Positions 46,194 to 57,939 of a DNA stretch of 64,000 nucleotides are shown piece after piece. This stretch comes from Norana najaformis (Eukaryota > Annelida > Clitellata > Crassiclitellata > Hormogastridae). The notes under the pieces are model-generated. The model had not been told where the DNA came from. It searched no databases and saw nothing but the letters and a program-made list of their open reading frames with translations. Made by a program: the position numbers and the translations under genes. Each line of letters opens with the position of its first letter. Positions within the stretch are counted from its first letter, which is position 1. The stretch is taken from assembly GCA_964023275.1 (NCBI GenBank), contig OZ029914.1, positions 17,134,049 through 17,198,048 of the forward strand. The letters are read 5' to 3'.

Positions 46194-47696
46194 CACTGGC
46201 CAACACATAATTTGTTGCCTCAAATGTTAGAACTGTTTCTGGGTATATTTGACCTGCTGATTCCAGAAAAGGCACCAGTTTTCTCCCAGCAGGTCTAGTT
46301 TTCGAGATATAGAACATTATGCCATATACCAGTCCTTGCCTCTGCTCGCCCATAAAACATAAGGCTATAGCTATAATTATGTAGTGCTCAATTTATTATG
46401 TGATACACTAAATAAACATAATAATACAAATACTTAAAAGAAAATGGTAGTACCTGAAACTGTACTTATATGATACCAAACAGAACAAGTTTGTTATAAA
46501 AATTTCAAGTCATTCGACACCGAAGAAGCTCCTTTTGTACGATTTCCGAGTGTGGCATCTGCCGGAACAATCGCGCATAATATTCCAGCAATAGTCTGCC
46601 ATCATGTGTGCATCCCATCTTCCTTGATATCGATTTTCCATTGTTTTGATGTCTTGGTGAAATCTTTCACCTTGCTCTTCGCTGAAGTCACCAAGATTCT
46701 CTGGAAAGCGATCTAAGTGACTGTGGAGATAATGGACTTTAATGCTCATGTTGCAGCCAAGCTTGTTGAAATGAAGAAGCATATCCTCTACTAGTTGTGC
46801 ATAATTGTCTGCCTTCTTGTTGCCAAGAAAATTTTTAGTTACAAGAACAAAGGAAGACCAGGCACAAGATTCGATTTCATTCATTGATGGTATGAAAAGT
46901 GGGTCATTCATAAGTTGCCTGATCTGTGGACCATCGAAGATTCCAGCCTTCAATTTTTCCATTGTAATTCCTGGTAACTTGTGTACTATGTATTCGAAGC
47001 ATGAACTTTCTTTATTCAAAGCCCTGACAAATTCTTTCATCAGGCCTAGCTTTATATGTAGTGGTGGCAGTATGATCCTATCTCGTGCCACCAAAGATTC
47101 CTTGATTACATTTTGAGCTCCAACCACCATGTCTTTCCTCGAAGGCCAATCTTTTCTTGTCCAATGTTCATGCTTGGCTCTACTGTCCCAAAGACACAAA
47201 AAGCAGGGATACTTTGTGTAGCCACTTTGTTGACCAAGGAGGAAATTTACCATCTTCAAGTCTACACAAATTACCCATTGATGTTCTTTGTATTTTATCT
47301 TTTCCAGTACTAAACAGATGGCATTGTACTCTTCTTTCATCCTGGTGGAGTGACCGATTGGAATAGAACCAAATTTGTTGCCGTTATTTAAAAGCACACA
47401 TTTCAGACTACGTTTTGAACTGTCGATAAAAAGACGCCACTCATCTGGGCTGTAATCCGACAGACCAATTTTCTTCAATAAGTTGCTGATGTCATTACAG
47501 AATACTAGGTTGTTGTCTTCGGTAAAGAATGGCAGCAAATCCTTTTCTCTGTTTCTATGAATTGTAATTTTCGTTCCAGGCTGAAGTGCATTCTTTTCCT
47601 TTAGTCTGGACGCAAGCAATTCAGAGGACTCTTTGGAAAGATTTAAGTCCCTGATCAGATCACTCAACTCGACTGATACCTTGGGCTTTGTGACAA
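46194..47696 (-). mobile_element. Second CACTA-like element, truncated at its transposase 5' side
   Basis: The left end CACTGGCCAACA at 46,194 matches the terminal repeat of the 18-kb element. A similarly placed subterminal block (CCTGCTGATTCCAG ... GGTCTAGTTTT) lies 60-110 bp inside. Homology stops at about 47,696, where a LINE/SINE-type tail (GGCGCTATAGAAGTC) begins. The right end and N-terminal zinc-finger region are missing. Confidence 0.75.
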
Positions 47697-47712
47697 CGGC
47701 GCTATAGAAGTC
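46510..47712 (-). pseudogene. Transposase of the second CACTA-like element, N-terminally truncated (~385 aa left)
   Basis: Open frame with no ATG at its start; the homologous region begins VSVELSDLIRDLNLSK and ends at the stop at 46,510. It keeps all core motifs of the 563-aa protein: EWRLFIDSS, CVDLK, KYPCFLCLWDSRA, LPPLHIKLGL, KVHYLHSHLDRFPE and EEQGERFHQDIKTME, plus RYQG-W...MADYCW. By eye about half the residues match the 18-kb protein, so it represents another subfamily. The first ~170 residues, including the Cys-rich domain, are absent, so it is presumably not functional alone. The core is nonetheless uninterrupted. Confidence 0.8.
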
Positions 47713-48110
47713 ATTAGATTAGATTCCACGATGTCATTTTCCAATCATGTTGGAGCCATATGCAGATCAGCTCAATTTTACAAATTAGATTTCGTTCTGT
47801 CTTGATCCTTGTCGCTAATGCTTTGATTTCTAGCAGACTTGACTGATGCCCCTTATTCCTGTGCATACTCTTGGTCAATGTTTATGATAAAGTGTTTTCA
47901 GTCACGAACAACTATAGGCGCTCCATCGACAGTCAGTTAGCGGCCTTTATTGCTGCTCAGTTAGGTGTTTATGAGTCCAGTTTCAATCTTCTGAGCTTGG
48001 AACTGAATATAAACGGCGGTTTCGATTTGATCGAGGCACAGAGCGTTGAGATAGCTACATAATAGGAATCTTAATTAGACCAAGTTGAATCAGGGCTAAC
48101 AAACCAATAT
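47697..48110. other. LINE/SINE tail then unique sequence
   Basis: GGCGCTATAGAAGTCATTAG plus ATTAGATT at 47,698-47,722 is the common retroelement 3' end of this window. The rest shows no gene. Confidence 0.5.
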
Positions 48111-48417
48111 AGATCAGATTTCAATAAGAAAAAGATAAGCCTGAGCTGCAACGAGATAATGACTATCATGCTGAGATAGATAAGCTGATACGAGATGATA
48201 ACGGATAGCAACGCATGAGATAAGATGAGGTGATAGGAGAGGATATAATAGTTGAGTTGAAATGACATGGCGTGAGAGGGATGCAATGGGATGGACTCTG
48301 ATCATATCCGATATGGCATAACCATCTACTATGTTACAAATGCAAATCGAACACAGGCTTACCCAATTACAGCAGGTTCTTCGTTATTGATATAAGGTAA
48401 AATAGCATAAGCTTGTT

Positions 48418-48720
48418 TCTCATTCATGCTCCACCGCTTGCAATTTCTGCTTCGGCCTTTCACTCAAAACTCAAAACATTCCTCTTTCACAGATCGTATC
48501 CTGATACCCCTTCTTCCTCTTATATCTCTCTCCTCTCCAACCCCAAATACCACCCCATAGCTGTAGGCTGTCTCTCCATCTGACTTTTGGATCTTGACCT
48601 GAAACCTAACCCTTTTGCCTATCGATTTTGTTTAGACTGAGCGCCTGTGAATGAGCTGGTCCTCGCGGCGCGGCTTTCGTTGGGCGCTTTAGAAATATCG
48701 GAATTACGATTACGATCCTA
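48418..48720 (+). mobile_element. LINE-D 3' end, copy 4
   Basis: GCAATTTCTGCTTCGGCCTT and TCACTCAAAACTCAAAACAT, TTGGATCTTGACCTG, GGCTTTCGTTGGGCGCTTTA, then ATTACGATTACGA. Same layout as copy 1. Confidence 0.84.
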
Positions 48721-48929
48721 CTGGATTCAGATCAAAACCTTAGATCCGCCAGAGCTATCAACAAGAATCTGTAGATGAGGCAGTGAGTAAAATCATCTAA
48801 CCTTGATCTGTAATGAAAAGAGCTTTCGACGTCGATGGTAGACTGGACTGCATAGCTTGACTCCGCTGTTTGACAGGTCAAAGCAACTCTTCTCTGTCTC
48901 ATGTACCCGGGCCGCCGGACAACCGGGCA

Positions 48930-49440
48930 GACAGACGGACGGACGGACGGACGGACGGGTGACTAAGGCGACACCCAAGCGGCGTTCTTCGGTCGATGAT
49001 TGGTGCGGTAGCCTGGTGCGCGACTTACGATGCCATTAATTTATGTCTCCGTTCTACGATATCGACGAGAGATGGATTATTTCGCTTGTTGTTGTTGTTG
49101 TTGTCGTTCATCTGCGCCACAGCAGATCATCCGTCCGTTCGTCCGTCGCGGGCCACCGTCTCGCTCGCTGCTCCGTCCCTCCGTCCGATCGGTCGCTGTC
49201 GATAAAGCCGCCGCTCGGTCTCACGCTCGTTTTCGCGCTCGCGCCTCCCCACCTTGTTCGTCTGCCTGTCTATCTGTCTGTCTGATTGTAAATCTGCCTG
49301 TTTGTCTGTCTGTCTGTTTGTCTGTATGATTGTCCGTCTTCGCTCAACTGAAATTCATTCTTTCTCGCTCTTTATCTCGGTCTTGTTTTTCCTGTTTGTC
49401 TGTCTGTTTCTGTCTCTCTTTCTGTCTGTTTTTGTCTCTG

Positions 49441-49471
<31 letters not shown>

Positions 49472-49490
49472 GTTTTTGTCTCTGTCTGAC

Positions 49491-49525
<35 letters not shown>

Positions 49526-49720
49526 GTCTCTGTTTTCGTCTGTGTAACTTTCTACAGGGCTGCGTCTGTCTATGTCTGTCGACGTCAGTTCTGATGTGCC
49601 TGGTCCTGATTCAGTCGTGATTCCTCTCCAGACAGACGGCGCCCTCTTCTCCGTCCGTCCGTCGGTCGGTTGGCGTCCGTCGGTGCAGCTCGTCAGGCGG
49701 CTGTGACAGGGGCGGGCGGG
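48930..49720. repeat. Cluster of (GGAC)n, (TGTC)n and CCGTCC repeats
   Basis: GGAC run at 48,935-48,958; GTCCGTC-type at 49,125-49,200; TGTC/TCTG at 49,255-49,330 and 49,390-49,530; GTCCGTCGG at 49,645-49,685. CpG-rich unique DNA separates them. Confidence 0.88.
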
Positions 49721-50154
49721 CGGCCGACTATGAGGCCCCTACAGCCGAGGCAGCACAAGCGAAGAGCAACGATGAAGGGACAAACTCTGTCTGCCTCTTC
49801 TACGCCTCCAACGACGACATCAGGGCTCGTGTATTAGACGATGGCAGCGAAAGAGAATGAACGAGCGAGGAACGAACGAGGCGAGCAAGCATCATCGCCC
49901 ATTGTCCGCTGCTTCCTTCCCCTTCCCCAATCGATCCAAGTGCGTGCGTCCGATCTGACGCTTGTTCTCGTTCTGTCATTGGCTTCATATGTTAGATGGC
50001 GTCGCCGACCAACTCTTCATCTTCCTCTCTCTTTCACTTCCTCGTTCGCCTCCACTTCCGCCACCAACATGGAAACGAAAAAGAGCATAATTGGATGGGA
50101 ATAGACGGAGAGAAAGGCTGCGTTTGCCGATAGGTTGATTGAATACGAGTATGG

Positions 50155-50430
50155 CCACATGTATGCATGTATGTATGTCTGCTTAGGTATATACAGACCC
50201 TTATGTATGTCTTTATAATCGGACTGTATGTATGTATGAATGTATACATGCATGTATGTATGCATGCATACATGCATGTATGTATGTATTTATGTGTGTA
50301 TGCATGTATGTATGTATTTATGTGTGTATGTATGTATTTATGTATATGTGCACGTATGTATTTATGTATATGTGTATGTATGTATGTATGTGTATGTATG
50401 TGTGTGTGTATGCACGCATGTATGTATGCA
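50155..50430. repeat. (TATG)n-type array
   Basis: Imperfect TATG units; Cys/Met/Tyr-rich frames are artefacts. Confidence 0.93.
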
Positions 50431-50477
50431 GCAACCGTTTGAAGAGAATGGTTTTCTATGAAGTACTTAATTGTCAC

Positions 50478-50640
50478 TGCAATTGCAATCGCAATCTTAT
50501 GTAGCACCACTTTACGAGAAACCCCTCAGAGACGCTCAAGGCCTGGCAACGCAAAACCGCGATGATTTAATAGAATGTTTTTCAAGCTCTTACAGAAAAT
50601 TGGCCAAGATTTATCGAAACTCTTTCTTCAAGCACAGATG
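50478..50640 (-). repeat. Old LINE-like 3' end
   Basis: ATTGCAATCGCAATCTTATG then TAGCACCACTTTACGAG: a tail plus GCGCT-like 3' end in minus orientation. Confidence 0.4.
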
Positions 50641-50759
50641 TCAACGGTCAGCATAGCAGAGACCCGCGTTTACACGACGCAACTTCTTTTTTCTTTTTCA
50701 AGTTCTCTGTCTCCACTCCGGGCAGGTTCGAAGGTCCAATGGCGCCATTCCTGACGTTG

Positions 50760-51236
50760 TTAGGCCTCCTTCTTCAGTTTCCCATATCCGTCCTCCATCG
50801 TCCAGTCAAGTAGCAATTGTCTAGGTCTTCCTCTTCTGTTCTTTCCTTCCATTCTTCCCTCTATGATATTTCTCAGAAGGGAATCACCTCTCACTATGTG
50901 TCCAATCCATTTCCTCTGTCTCGTTCTTATTGTAGCCATCAAAGATCCTTTCCCATCCACCTGATGAAGCACCTCTTTGTTTGTTTTATGCTCTCTCTTT
51001 AGGTTCCCGTTCAGTCCTCCTCTTATCAATTCTTTTCTCTTCATAAAAGTGTCTTTTCCCATCGCTACCCTTCTTTTCGTTTCATTATGACATTTTGCAT
51101 CTGTCGTGATCATACTTTCAAAGTAGGAGAACTGCCTGACCTGTTCCAACTCTTCATCGTTTATTATTATTCTTACTGTTGTTTCTACCTTTCTGCTTAT
51201 CTTCATAATCCTTGTCTTTTTGATATTTATTTTCAT
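50760..51236 (-). mobile_element. RTE-like LINE reverse-transcriptase C-terminal fragment
   Basis: Minus frame of 158 codons: MKINIKKTRIMKISRK, EQVRQFSYFESMITTD, KDTFMKRKELIRGGLN, NKEVLHQVDGKGSL, RTRQRKWIGHIVRGDSLLR, IEGRMEGKNRRGRPRQ. These are the successive blocks after the catalytic core in endonuclease-reverse-transcriptase LINEs. A stretch between KREHKT and NKEVLHQ is absent relative to the family, an in-frame internal deletion. There is no start-to-end element here. Confidence 0.85.
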
Positions 51237-51399
51237 ACAAACAAAATAATGACGAAGCGCAAATTGGAATTTCTAAACATGGTTGCCGATACATACTATA
51301 AGCTCCTAGGGATATGTTCTTGGTTTTTGCGATTGGCAGTGGAAACTCTGAAGAAACCGTACTTAGGGCCTAGGCAACTCGGTAACTGTTACGATAAAT

Positions 51400-51565
51400 A
51401 CAGTTTATCTTTCTGTCATTTCGTTCTCGACTTAAAATTTGCCTGTTTCAAATTGTTTATCTCTCTGTCTTGTGGACTGACCTTCTGGATATTGACCTGA
51501 TTGCCGCTTGTGAACCGTCGGTTGATGCCTAGTGCATTAGATGCCGGCGCTTTAGAAGTTACTAG
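51400..51565 (+). mobile_element. LINE-B 3' end
   Basis: Reads FRSRLKICLFQIV-like sequence, then GACCTTCTGGATATTGACCT, ACCGTCGGTTGATGCC and GCCGGCGCTTTAGAAGTTAC. Confidence 0.7.
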
Positions 51566-51889
51566 TTATTTATTTATAAATGCTGGATGGTTTTAATCAT
51601 CATTAATAACTCCATCGTTTACTGGTATGAACTAATGTTTGCAATTAGTTTATGAATTTGCGCTTTGAAAGGTGAATGCGATGGAATAAATTGTTGAACT
51701 TGGTCGACAACTAATGAAGATAAAACTAGAAATGGTAGCCCTACATGCGAGAATTGTGAATTAAGTCAATGTAGATTGAAAAGAATATCGTGACAATCGA
51801 GTAGTAGCACATGCTAATAGCTACCATTGTCATGTTTATGCCTAAGCAGAAAAAATCGGATGGATATTTATGCATAGACAACATGCAGA

Positions 51890-52037
51890 ATGCGATGTAT
51901 GCACGTATGTGTATGTATGAATGAATCTGTGTGCACAAGTATATATGTATTTATGCATTTGTATATGCATGCATATATGTATGCATGCCTGTATGTATGC
52001 ATGCATGTATATATGTCTGCATATATGTATGTATGCA
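51890..52037. repeat. (TATG)n-type array
   Basis: Imperfect TATG/GCATGC units ending where an LTR-like element appears to start. Confidence 0.9.
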
Positions 52038-52496
52038 TGCCGTTATAGACGGTTTATAAGGTAGGACCTAATGGGTAGAGTTGTACGTTGTACGCCTTCT
52101 GTACAGTTTGGCGGGAAAGCCGACCTTATAAAAGGTGTTGTGTTTAACATTGGCTCATCCTGGATTTTGTTTGTTAGTCATGCGTGACCGTTTTTATTGC
52201 AAGTCTTTGGACTAGTTGTGTCTAGTTTTTCTGCGTGGAGGACTTGTTTGGTTCTTCGTAGCTGTTTTGGTTCTTTTTGAGCCGCTTTCATCACCTTCTG
52301 TTGGTGAACGGTTTTTATTCGCTTCATGAAGTTTCTTGCTGGTTTTCTCGACGTCTTATTTCTCTACGTGAGCCACGTTACGACCGTAAACAGCTTAGCA
52401 AAGAAACAGTTTATCCTAGAGCTGGTATTCTATTACATATCTCATGATATCCTAGCATTCTATTACCTATTTCTTGATAACCTGCAGCAATGTCTG
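52038..52496 (+). mobile_element. Possible solo LTR-like element 3 (fossil)
   Basis: Begins TGCCGTTATAGACGG, has CTTATAAAAGG about 85 bp in, and a GTTAGTCATGCGTGACCG block like the GAGTC-ACGTG-CT block of the other LTRs. It may end near CTGCAGCA. TATG-type repeats flank both sides. No clear target duplication; low certainty. Confidence 0.35.
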
Positions 52497-52549
52497 CGTG
52501 TGTGTATATGCTATGTATGTATGTGTGTATGTATGTAACTGAACCCTGT

Positions 52550-53340
52550 TATAGTTAGGTGCTTTCTTTGTCTCCTGCTACTTCTCATCCTAGTACATCT
52601 CTCTTCATCCCTTTCTCGCGTGCCTCTCCATCCAATTTCAAATGCATCGTTAACTAAGATCTATAGGCCTACCATTGAAAGCAATATCATTTTCTGACAT
52701 AAAGCAAAACGGCTGTCAGGCAGCACATACTACAGAGGTGCAGTTTATTACCCATGTGGCTTTCGGCAGCCAATACAAGGCGGGGATCTTGTTACGCTGT
52801 CTAAAGATGCGTAAAGAGCAATTGCAAGTTAATTGATTGATGTTTATATGAACGAATGCGTTTTAGTTGAAGATACCCCTCTTATTTCCTGCTACCATAG
52901 ATCTTCTGCCGAGTTACACTGAGTGCACCGTTTATTTAAGACGGCAGATCCTGAGATATTCATCAGTTGATGCTCGTGCTGTTACTCACATTCCTTCCCG
53001 GTGGAACCAATAATGGGAAACCTTCAAACTGCTGAACAAACTGATTCAGTTAACTGTTTGCTTCCAGTTCAAAGGACTTATGCGCTGTCACTTAGGATTA
53101 GACTGCCATCGGTCTCCTGGCTGTTCCCATCCGCGGTGCCAAAACAGAGAGGGAGTTTCCTGTTTGATGGGCACCTGACAGTCATTGGAGCAGATGGCTG
53201 GTTTCGCGCCGGTCACCTGTCACTGCTGTGATCTTGTTCAAGTTCTTCCCCAACTCTTGGGCAAACTCTAACTAATCGGTATTCAAGCTTCCAGCAGTTT
53301 TGACTGAAACTGTAACAAACTGTTTTGACTGTGAGATTGC
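52550..53340. other. No recognised feature
   Basis: A 76-codon frame at 53,001-53,231 shows no motif. Confidence 0.5.
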
Positions 53341-53349
53341 AACATATTT

Positions 53350-53800
53350 GCTTGGGTTATCGTGAGCTGCTTTTCCACTGCCGAACCTGTATTTTGCGAT
53401 GTTTTATGCTCGTAGGATGCTGCGAATGTGTTAGGCACCGAATCATCTCACGCCAAGCGACTATCTGAGTGGCCCAAGGTATTACGGTCACCCCATCGGG
53501 CCTCTTGCCATCAGCTCTTGCACGCCACTGGACTCTGACGGTTGATATTTTGGCTCTTATGAAAGCCCGCCAAATGACATCATTGACCATGCATGCCGTT
53601 GTTGCCTCCCTGTGATGCATGAGAATCCGTGACGACCACTGGGCTTCAATATAACACAGGATTTGCTTGTGGTTGGTTCACATAACGCAGTTCCCAATCG
53701 CAAGCCGGCTGTTAACTTTGGTACCTGCGTTGGATCCCTAATCCCGCCGTCAAAATGGGGAGTGCATGAAACCAGTCGCATGAATTTGGCGATTACACGG
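53350..53800 (-). mobile_element. Retroelement C-terminal domain, degraded copy 3
   Basis: Minus frames carry GLRLGTALCEP, HGFSC, a zinc-finger-like Cys/His segment, NDVIWRAFIRAKI and DGKRPDGVTVIPW. These are the N-terminal half of the domain whose C-terminal half survives at 13.1 kb. Old and broken. Confidence 0.7.
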
Positions 53801-53857
53801 CTAGCTATCGGGCCTTATTTACTGAATCGGTTGCACCAATGACAGGCCTTGAAGTAC

Positions 53858-53859
53858 AT

Positions 53860-53917
<58 letters not shown>

Positions 53918-54185
53918 CCACCATCATCATTATCATCACCTTCTTCTTCTTTTTCTTCTTCTTCTTCTTCTCATCATCATCAGCAGCAGCAGCAGCGGCA
54001 GCAGCACCACCACCACCACCATCATCATCATCACCTTTTTCTTCTTTGTTTTCTTCTTCTTCTTCTTCTTCTTCGCATCATCATCATCATATACTTCTTC
54101 TTCTTCTTCTTCTTCTCATCATCATCATCACCATTATGATTATCATCATCATTATTAATGTTGTTATTATTATTATTATCATTAT
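53858..54185. repeat. (ATC)n/(TTC)n/(CAG)n compound microsatellite
   Basis: ATC, TTC, CAG, CAC and ATT trinucleotide blocks in succession over about 330 bp. Confidence 0.97.
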
Positions 54186-54514
54186 TACGAAGAGAACTTG
54201 AATGATTTTCTACCTGTTAATTTAGTTATAGCGTTCGATTGCATCCATGGACGTTGTTGTTCCAACAGGCGGCCGTTGTTTCATCATCATATGAGGGCGT
54301 TGACTGACCGAGGCCTACCTAGTCCAAGGCTTCTAGCTCGGCTGTCTCCGTCGTAGCCGGGTTAGAGCCAGTGGCGACTCAGCCTAATCGATTTACAGGC
54401 ACCGAAGACGTTTCATGAAAAGCCGAGGCCTACTAATTCCATGCCGTCTAACATTTTTTGTGTTCATTATTGATTTCAAGGAGCGTTTCGCCAGTGATCA
54501 GGTGCAGATAGATC

Positions 54515-54700
54515 GTAATAGATCGTAATTGTAATTGTAATCAGAAATTTGCATAGCCGCCGCTTCGGGATAAACTAATCAGAGGCCCTCTCTGCGCAAG
54601 CTTTGACGATTTCAGATTTCATTAAAAACAGAACATTCATCTGTCAGGAAACATTGCTCAGATAAATAGAAGTCACCAGTGGCAAGCTCTCGCACACATG
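54515..54700 (-). repeat. LINE/SINE-like 3' end
   Basis: GTAATTGTAATTGTAATCAG then TTTGCATAGCCGCC and GGGATAAACTAATCAGAGGC: the same family as 690-850. Confidence 0.55.
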
Positions 54701-54779
54701 CAAAGCCCTACCAACAGATTCCCAACTAGATTTGAAAGATGACAGCATGTTCAGAGTTTATAAAGCACGTGGCATTGAG

Positions 54780-55340
54780 GATGAGGAACGACAATGGGCG
54801 ATGTGATCCGCCGCCGATGGCTCAACGGTTGTCTCATCGTCCAACAGTCCCTCGTAGATGGAAAACGACGCGGCGTCCAGATATTCCTCGAACCCCCGGA
54901 TATGCTCGGGACAGGCATTCGTCACCCGCCGGCGGGTAGGTACTTGAGCCATTCCATGAATGACGGTGGGTGCCGCTCCAAAAACTCTCTACGCCTTTCC
55001 TCCACCGACTCCAAGATTTCCCAACGTAGACGGGGTACATAGTAGGTCTGGAGCTTGATTGTCCATCTTCAATCATGTCTCCCTCTGTAGGTGGACCGTC
55101 CAGTCGAAGAAGATCACGATAACGTGTAACAAAAACCGTCCGAAACGCAGTAGACCCCTAAATTCGTGTTGGAAACGAAAATAATTCCGACTCGCAGACC
55201 AGGCAACAGTAAAAGTCCAAACTGCCAGAATTATCGAGCAAATTTCACGTTTAGACAGCATAATCCGTCAAATTGACACGAGGAAAGCCAACGACCGATA
55301 TGACCGTGGACACTGACAAGGGCCCCCTCGTCGTCCAGGG
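54780..55340 (-). repeat. Dispersed repeat, relative of 10.3-10.9 kb
   Basis: Shares ACCGTCCGAAAC and the TTTAGAC...AATTGACA block with the 10-kb copy. A minus frame contains PRLRWEILESVEERRREFLE and another begins with a hydrophobic segment (LSKREICSIILAVWTFTVAW). Not recognised; coding status doubtful. Confidence 0.4.
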
Positions 55341-55554
55341 AGAGGGTGCAAGAGGCCGAGGATTATAGCGCCTTCTGTGACTGTTTGTCCTCTGATCGCC
55401 TTTGTTATTCTTGGAAAGAGTCTGCGTGGGACCAGCGGCAGAGAAGTCCTTGCAGACGATTCATGGCTGATCCAGAACTCTGCTTACTCCACAGCCGCCG
55501 TGGCTGAATGGAATCATATCCTGTGAAGAATTAAAAAGGATTGATAAACTAATG

Positions 55555-55640
55555 GATGATTGGATAGATGGATGGGCGGAAGGACGGACGGACGGACGGA
55601 TGGATGGATGCACGGATGAACGGATGGAGAGATGGACTGA
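55555..55640. repeat. (GGAC)n/(GGAT)n microsatellite
   Basis: GGACGGACGGACGGATGGATG run directly beside the LINE-A tail. Confidence 0.9.
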
Positions 55641-55644
55641 TGGA

Positions 55645-56050
55645 AAAATGTAATTGTAATTGTAATTTGAGATTTATAAATCGCCTCTTAGAGGATAAAC
55701 TCAATAGAGGTGCTTCCGACCCGAAAAATTAAAATCACTGTTGAACAGTACAGTCTTCAGGCGCCTGCGGAACACTGAGAGGGGGAGAGAAAGGAGCTCA
55801 AGTCGCAATACTCGAGGGAGACGATTCCAGCAAGTGGGACCAACGTAGGCAAAGCTTCTCGATTGGGCTGCAGCGGTACGCATGCGAGGGACAAACAGGA
55901 GATCTTGAGTGGCCGAGCGAAGGTTGCTACGGCCCGGCAACGAGGAGACCAAAGTGCAGAAGTCCATGAGGTTAAGGGGAGCAGAGCCAAGAACACAATT
56001 GCGCATGAGGGAGAGGGTCTTAAAGTGGACACGCTGCTGGACGGGGAACC
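55645..56050 (-). mobile_element. LINE-A 3' end, copy 3
   Basis: Minus strand: [54 protein letters not shown], then a 3' UTR ending GGCGATTTATAAATCTCAAA and ATTACAATTACA. A diverged relative of the 7.9-kb copy. Flanked by GGAT repeats on both sides. Confidence 0.85.
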
Positions 56051-56315
56051 AGTGAAGAGTGGATGGATGAAATGGATGGATGAATGGATCGAATGATGGT
56101 TGGATAGATGGATGAATGGTAAATGGACGGACGAAGAGACGGATAGGCAGATGGAAGTATGGACAGAAGGAGGAATGGACAGATTAATGGATGAATGAAT
56201 GGATGGCTGAACAGATAGGCCTACCCACTGATGTATGTTTATGGGCAGATGGCAGGATGTTACATAAACAGAATGATGGCTGGCTGGATGGACGGACAAA
56301 TGGATGGATGTATAT
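56050..56315. repeat. (GGAT)n-type array
   Basis: Imperfect GGATGGATGAAT units over about 260 bp. Confidence 0.9.
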
Positions 56316-56384
56316 AAACTAATTTAGTTTCGCAGAATGTGTTCCTATTTTCATGCTGCTATGAACAGCTGTGGAGTCAAAATG

Positions 56385-56640
56385 CTAAATCATCATCATC
56401 ATCATAAACCATGGGTACAACGCCCGTCTGTGTCCGATGCCATTTTCACTATGTTCGTCCAGTGTTGTTTTTCCAGTGTGGCGTGGCTCAGCTCCTGGAC
56501 TGATGTTCCACAACATTCGATTATGTCGTCTACCCATTCTTTGTGGGGTCGTCCTCTCTTGTTTGGTCCATCCATCATTCCGAACACTAATGTCTTGATC
56601 TTCCTATCGTTGCTCTTTCTGCATAAAATTCCGAAGTCTG
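56385..56640 (-). mobile_element. RTE-like LINE C-terminal end with (ATG)n tail
   Basis: Minus frame: FGMMDGPNKRGRPHKEWVDD then TSVQELSHATLEKQHWTNIV. This matches the GxxRGRPxxxWxDD tail typical of RTE-type LINE proteins. It ends in ATGATGATGATG, a usual RTE 3' tail. Confidence 0.75.
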
Positions 56641-57356
56641 TTTTTTAAATTTTATTTTGAGCAATCGGAGCAATCGGGCGTTTCACAATCATTCGCCAGA
56701 TGTCTATGGCTAACGTTGTAGTTGCTTCATTTACGCAACTGTTAAACGGCAGAATTACTAGTGTTTTCTTAAACGGCTCTAAAAGTCTGAAGGTGGCTTC
56801 AACCATCAACCGCTCATAAGAGCCTTCGTCGTGGAGGCGCTACATGTGTGCATGTGTTCGCTTGGGTGAATAGTTCCAACATTCCTGAGAGAATGCAAGG
56901 CTTTAGCACAATCACACATACAAGGCAATGATGTTTTAAGACATATTGCAAAGATCCCATACGAGCACACTGTCACAATTAGGTACCATTATAAGAGCCC
57001 AATTGTAAGATACCCAATACATTCTTCAATAATCGCTGCTTCAAATGGCCTTTGTGCAAGTCTTGTGTACATATTCCAGCCACATGATAATTTCTGTGCA
57101 GAAATTTGCCAGAAACAAAAATAGGGCCTCATCATCGTGGCAAGTTTTTATAGCGAAGCGTAGAGTACATATATGTTCAGTCCTCACGTCAAGAAGAAAT
57201 CTGGTCCGAAAGCGATTTGATGAAGACGTATCAGATTCTGTTTGCATTATGGATAAAACTGCTTTCCGCTTTCACGATGGAAGGCGTCCGATATAATTAT
57301 ATCCATCTGTCTAATAGCGGATTGGAAAAGTTACACCTATTGCAATTCACTGTGTA

Positions 57357-57936
57357 GACTCTTCTGGCCCATTTGGAGTCTCTTCTTGGCCATTTGGCGC
57401 CTCGTCTGGCCAATTTGGAACCCATTCTGCCCCATTTGGAGCCTCTTCTGCCAAATTTGGAGCTTCATCTGGCCCATTTGGAGCCTCTTCTGCCAAATTT
57501 GGAGCTTCATCTGGGCCATTTGGAGCCTCTTCTGGGCCATTTGGAGCCTCTTTTGGCCCATTTGAAGCCTCTTCTGCCAAATTTGGAGCTTCATCTGTGC
57601 CATTTGGAGCCTCTTCTGGGCCATTTGGAGCCTCTTTTGGCCCATTTGAAGCCTCTTCTGCCAAATTTGGAGCTTCATCTGTGCCATTTGGAGCCTCTTC
57701 TGGCCCATTTGGAGTCTCTTCTTAGCCATTTGGCGCCTCGTCTGGCCAATTTGGAGACTCTTCTGCCAAATTTGGAGCTTCATCTGGGCCATTTGGAGCC
57801 TCTTCTGGGCCATTTGGAGCCTCTTCTGGGCCATTTGAAGCCTCTTCTGGGCATTTGGAGCCTCTTTTGGCCCATTTGGAGCCTCTTTTGGTCCATTTGA
57901 AGCCTCTTCTGGCCCATTTGAAGCCCCGTCTGGCTT
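57357..57936. repeat. 21-bp minisatellite, about 27 units
   Basis: Unit TTCTGGCCCATTTGGAGCCT plus C, with variant units (TTCTGCCAAATTTGGAGCTT plus C) arranged in a repeating higher-order order. With 21 = 3 x 7, the minus strand reads a seven-residue repeat (MAQKRLQ) for 165 codons and plus reads LEPLLxH repeats for 175. No gene evidence beyond openness. Confidence 0.95.
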
Positions 57937-57939
57937 AGT

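Noticed and set aside
55250-55480. Minus-frame segment RITKAIRGQTVTEGAIILG resembling the start of a family C GPCR (GDIILGGLFP) domain
   Set aside because: The key part overlaps GGCGCTATAAT, the common retroelement 3' motif of this window. There is no following conserved sequence and no splice support.
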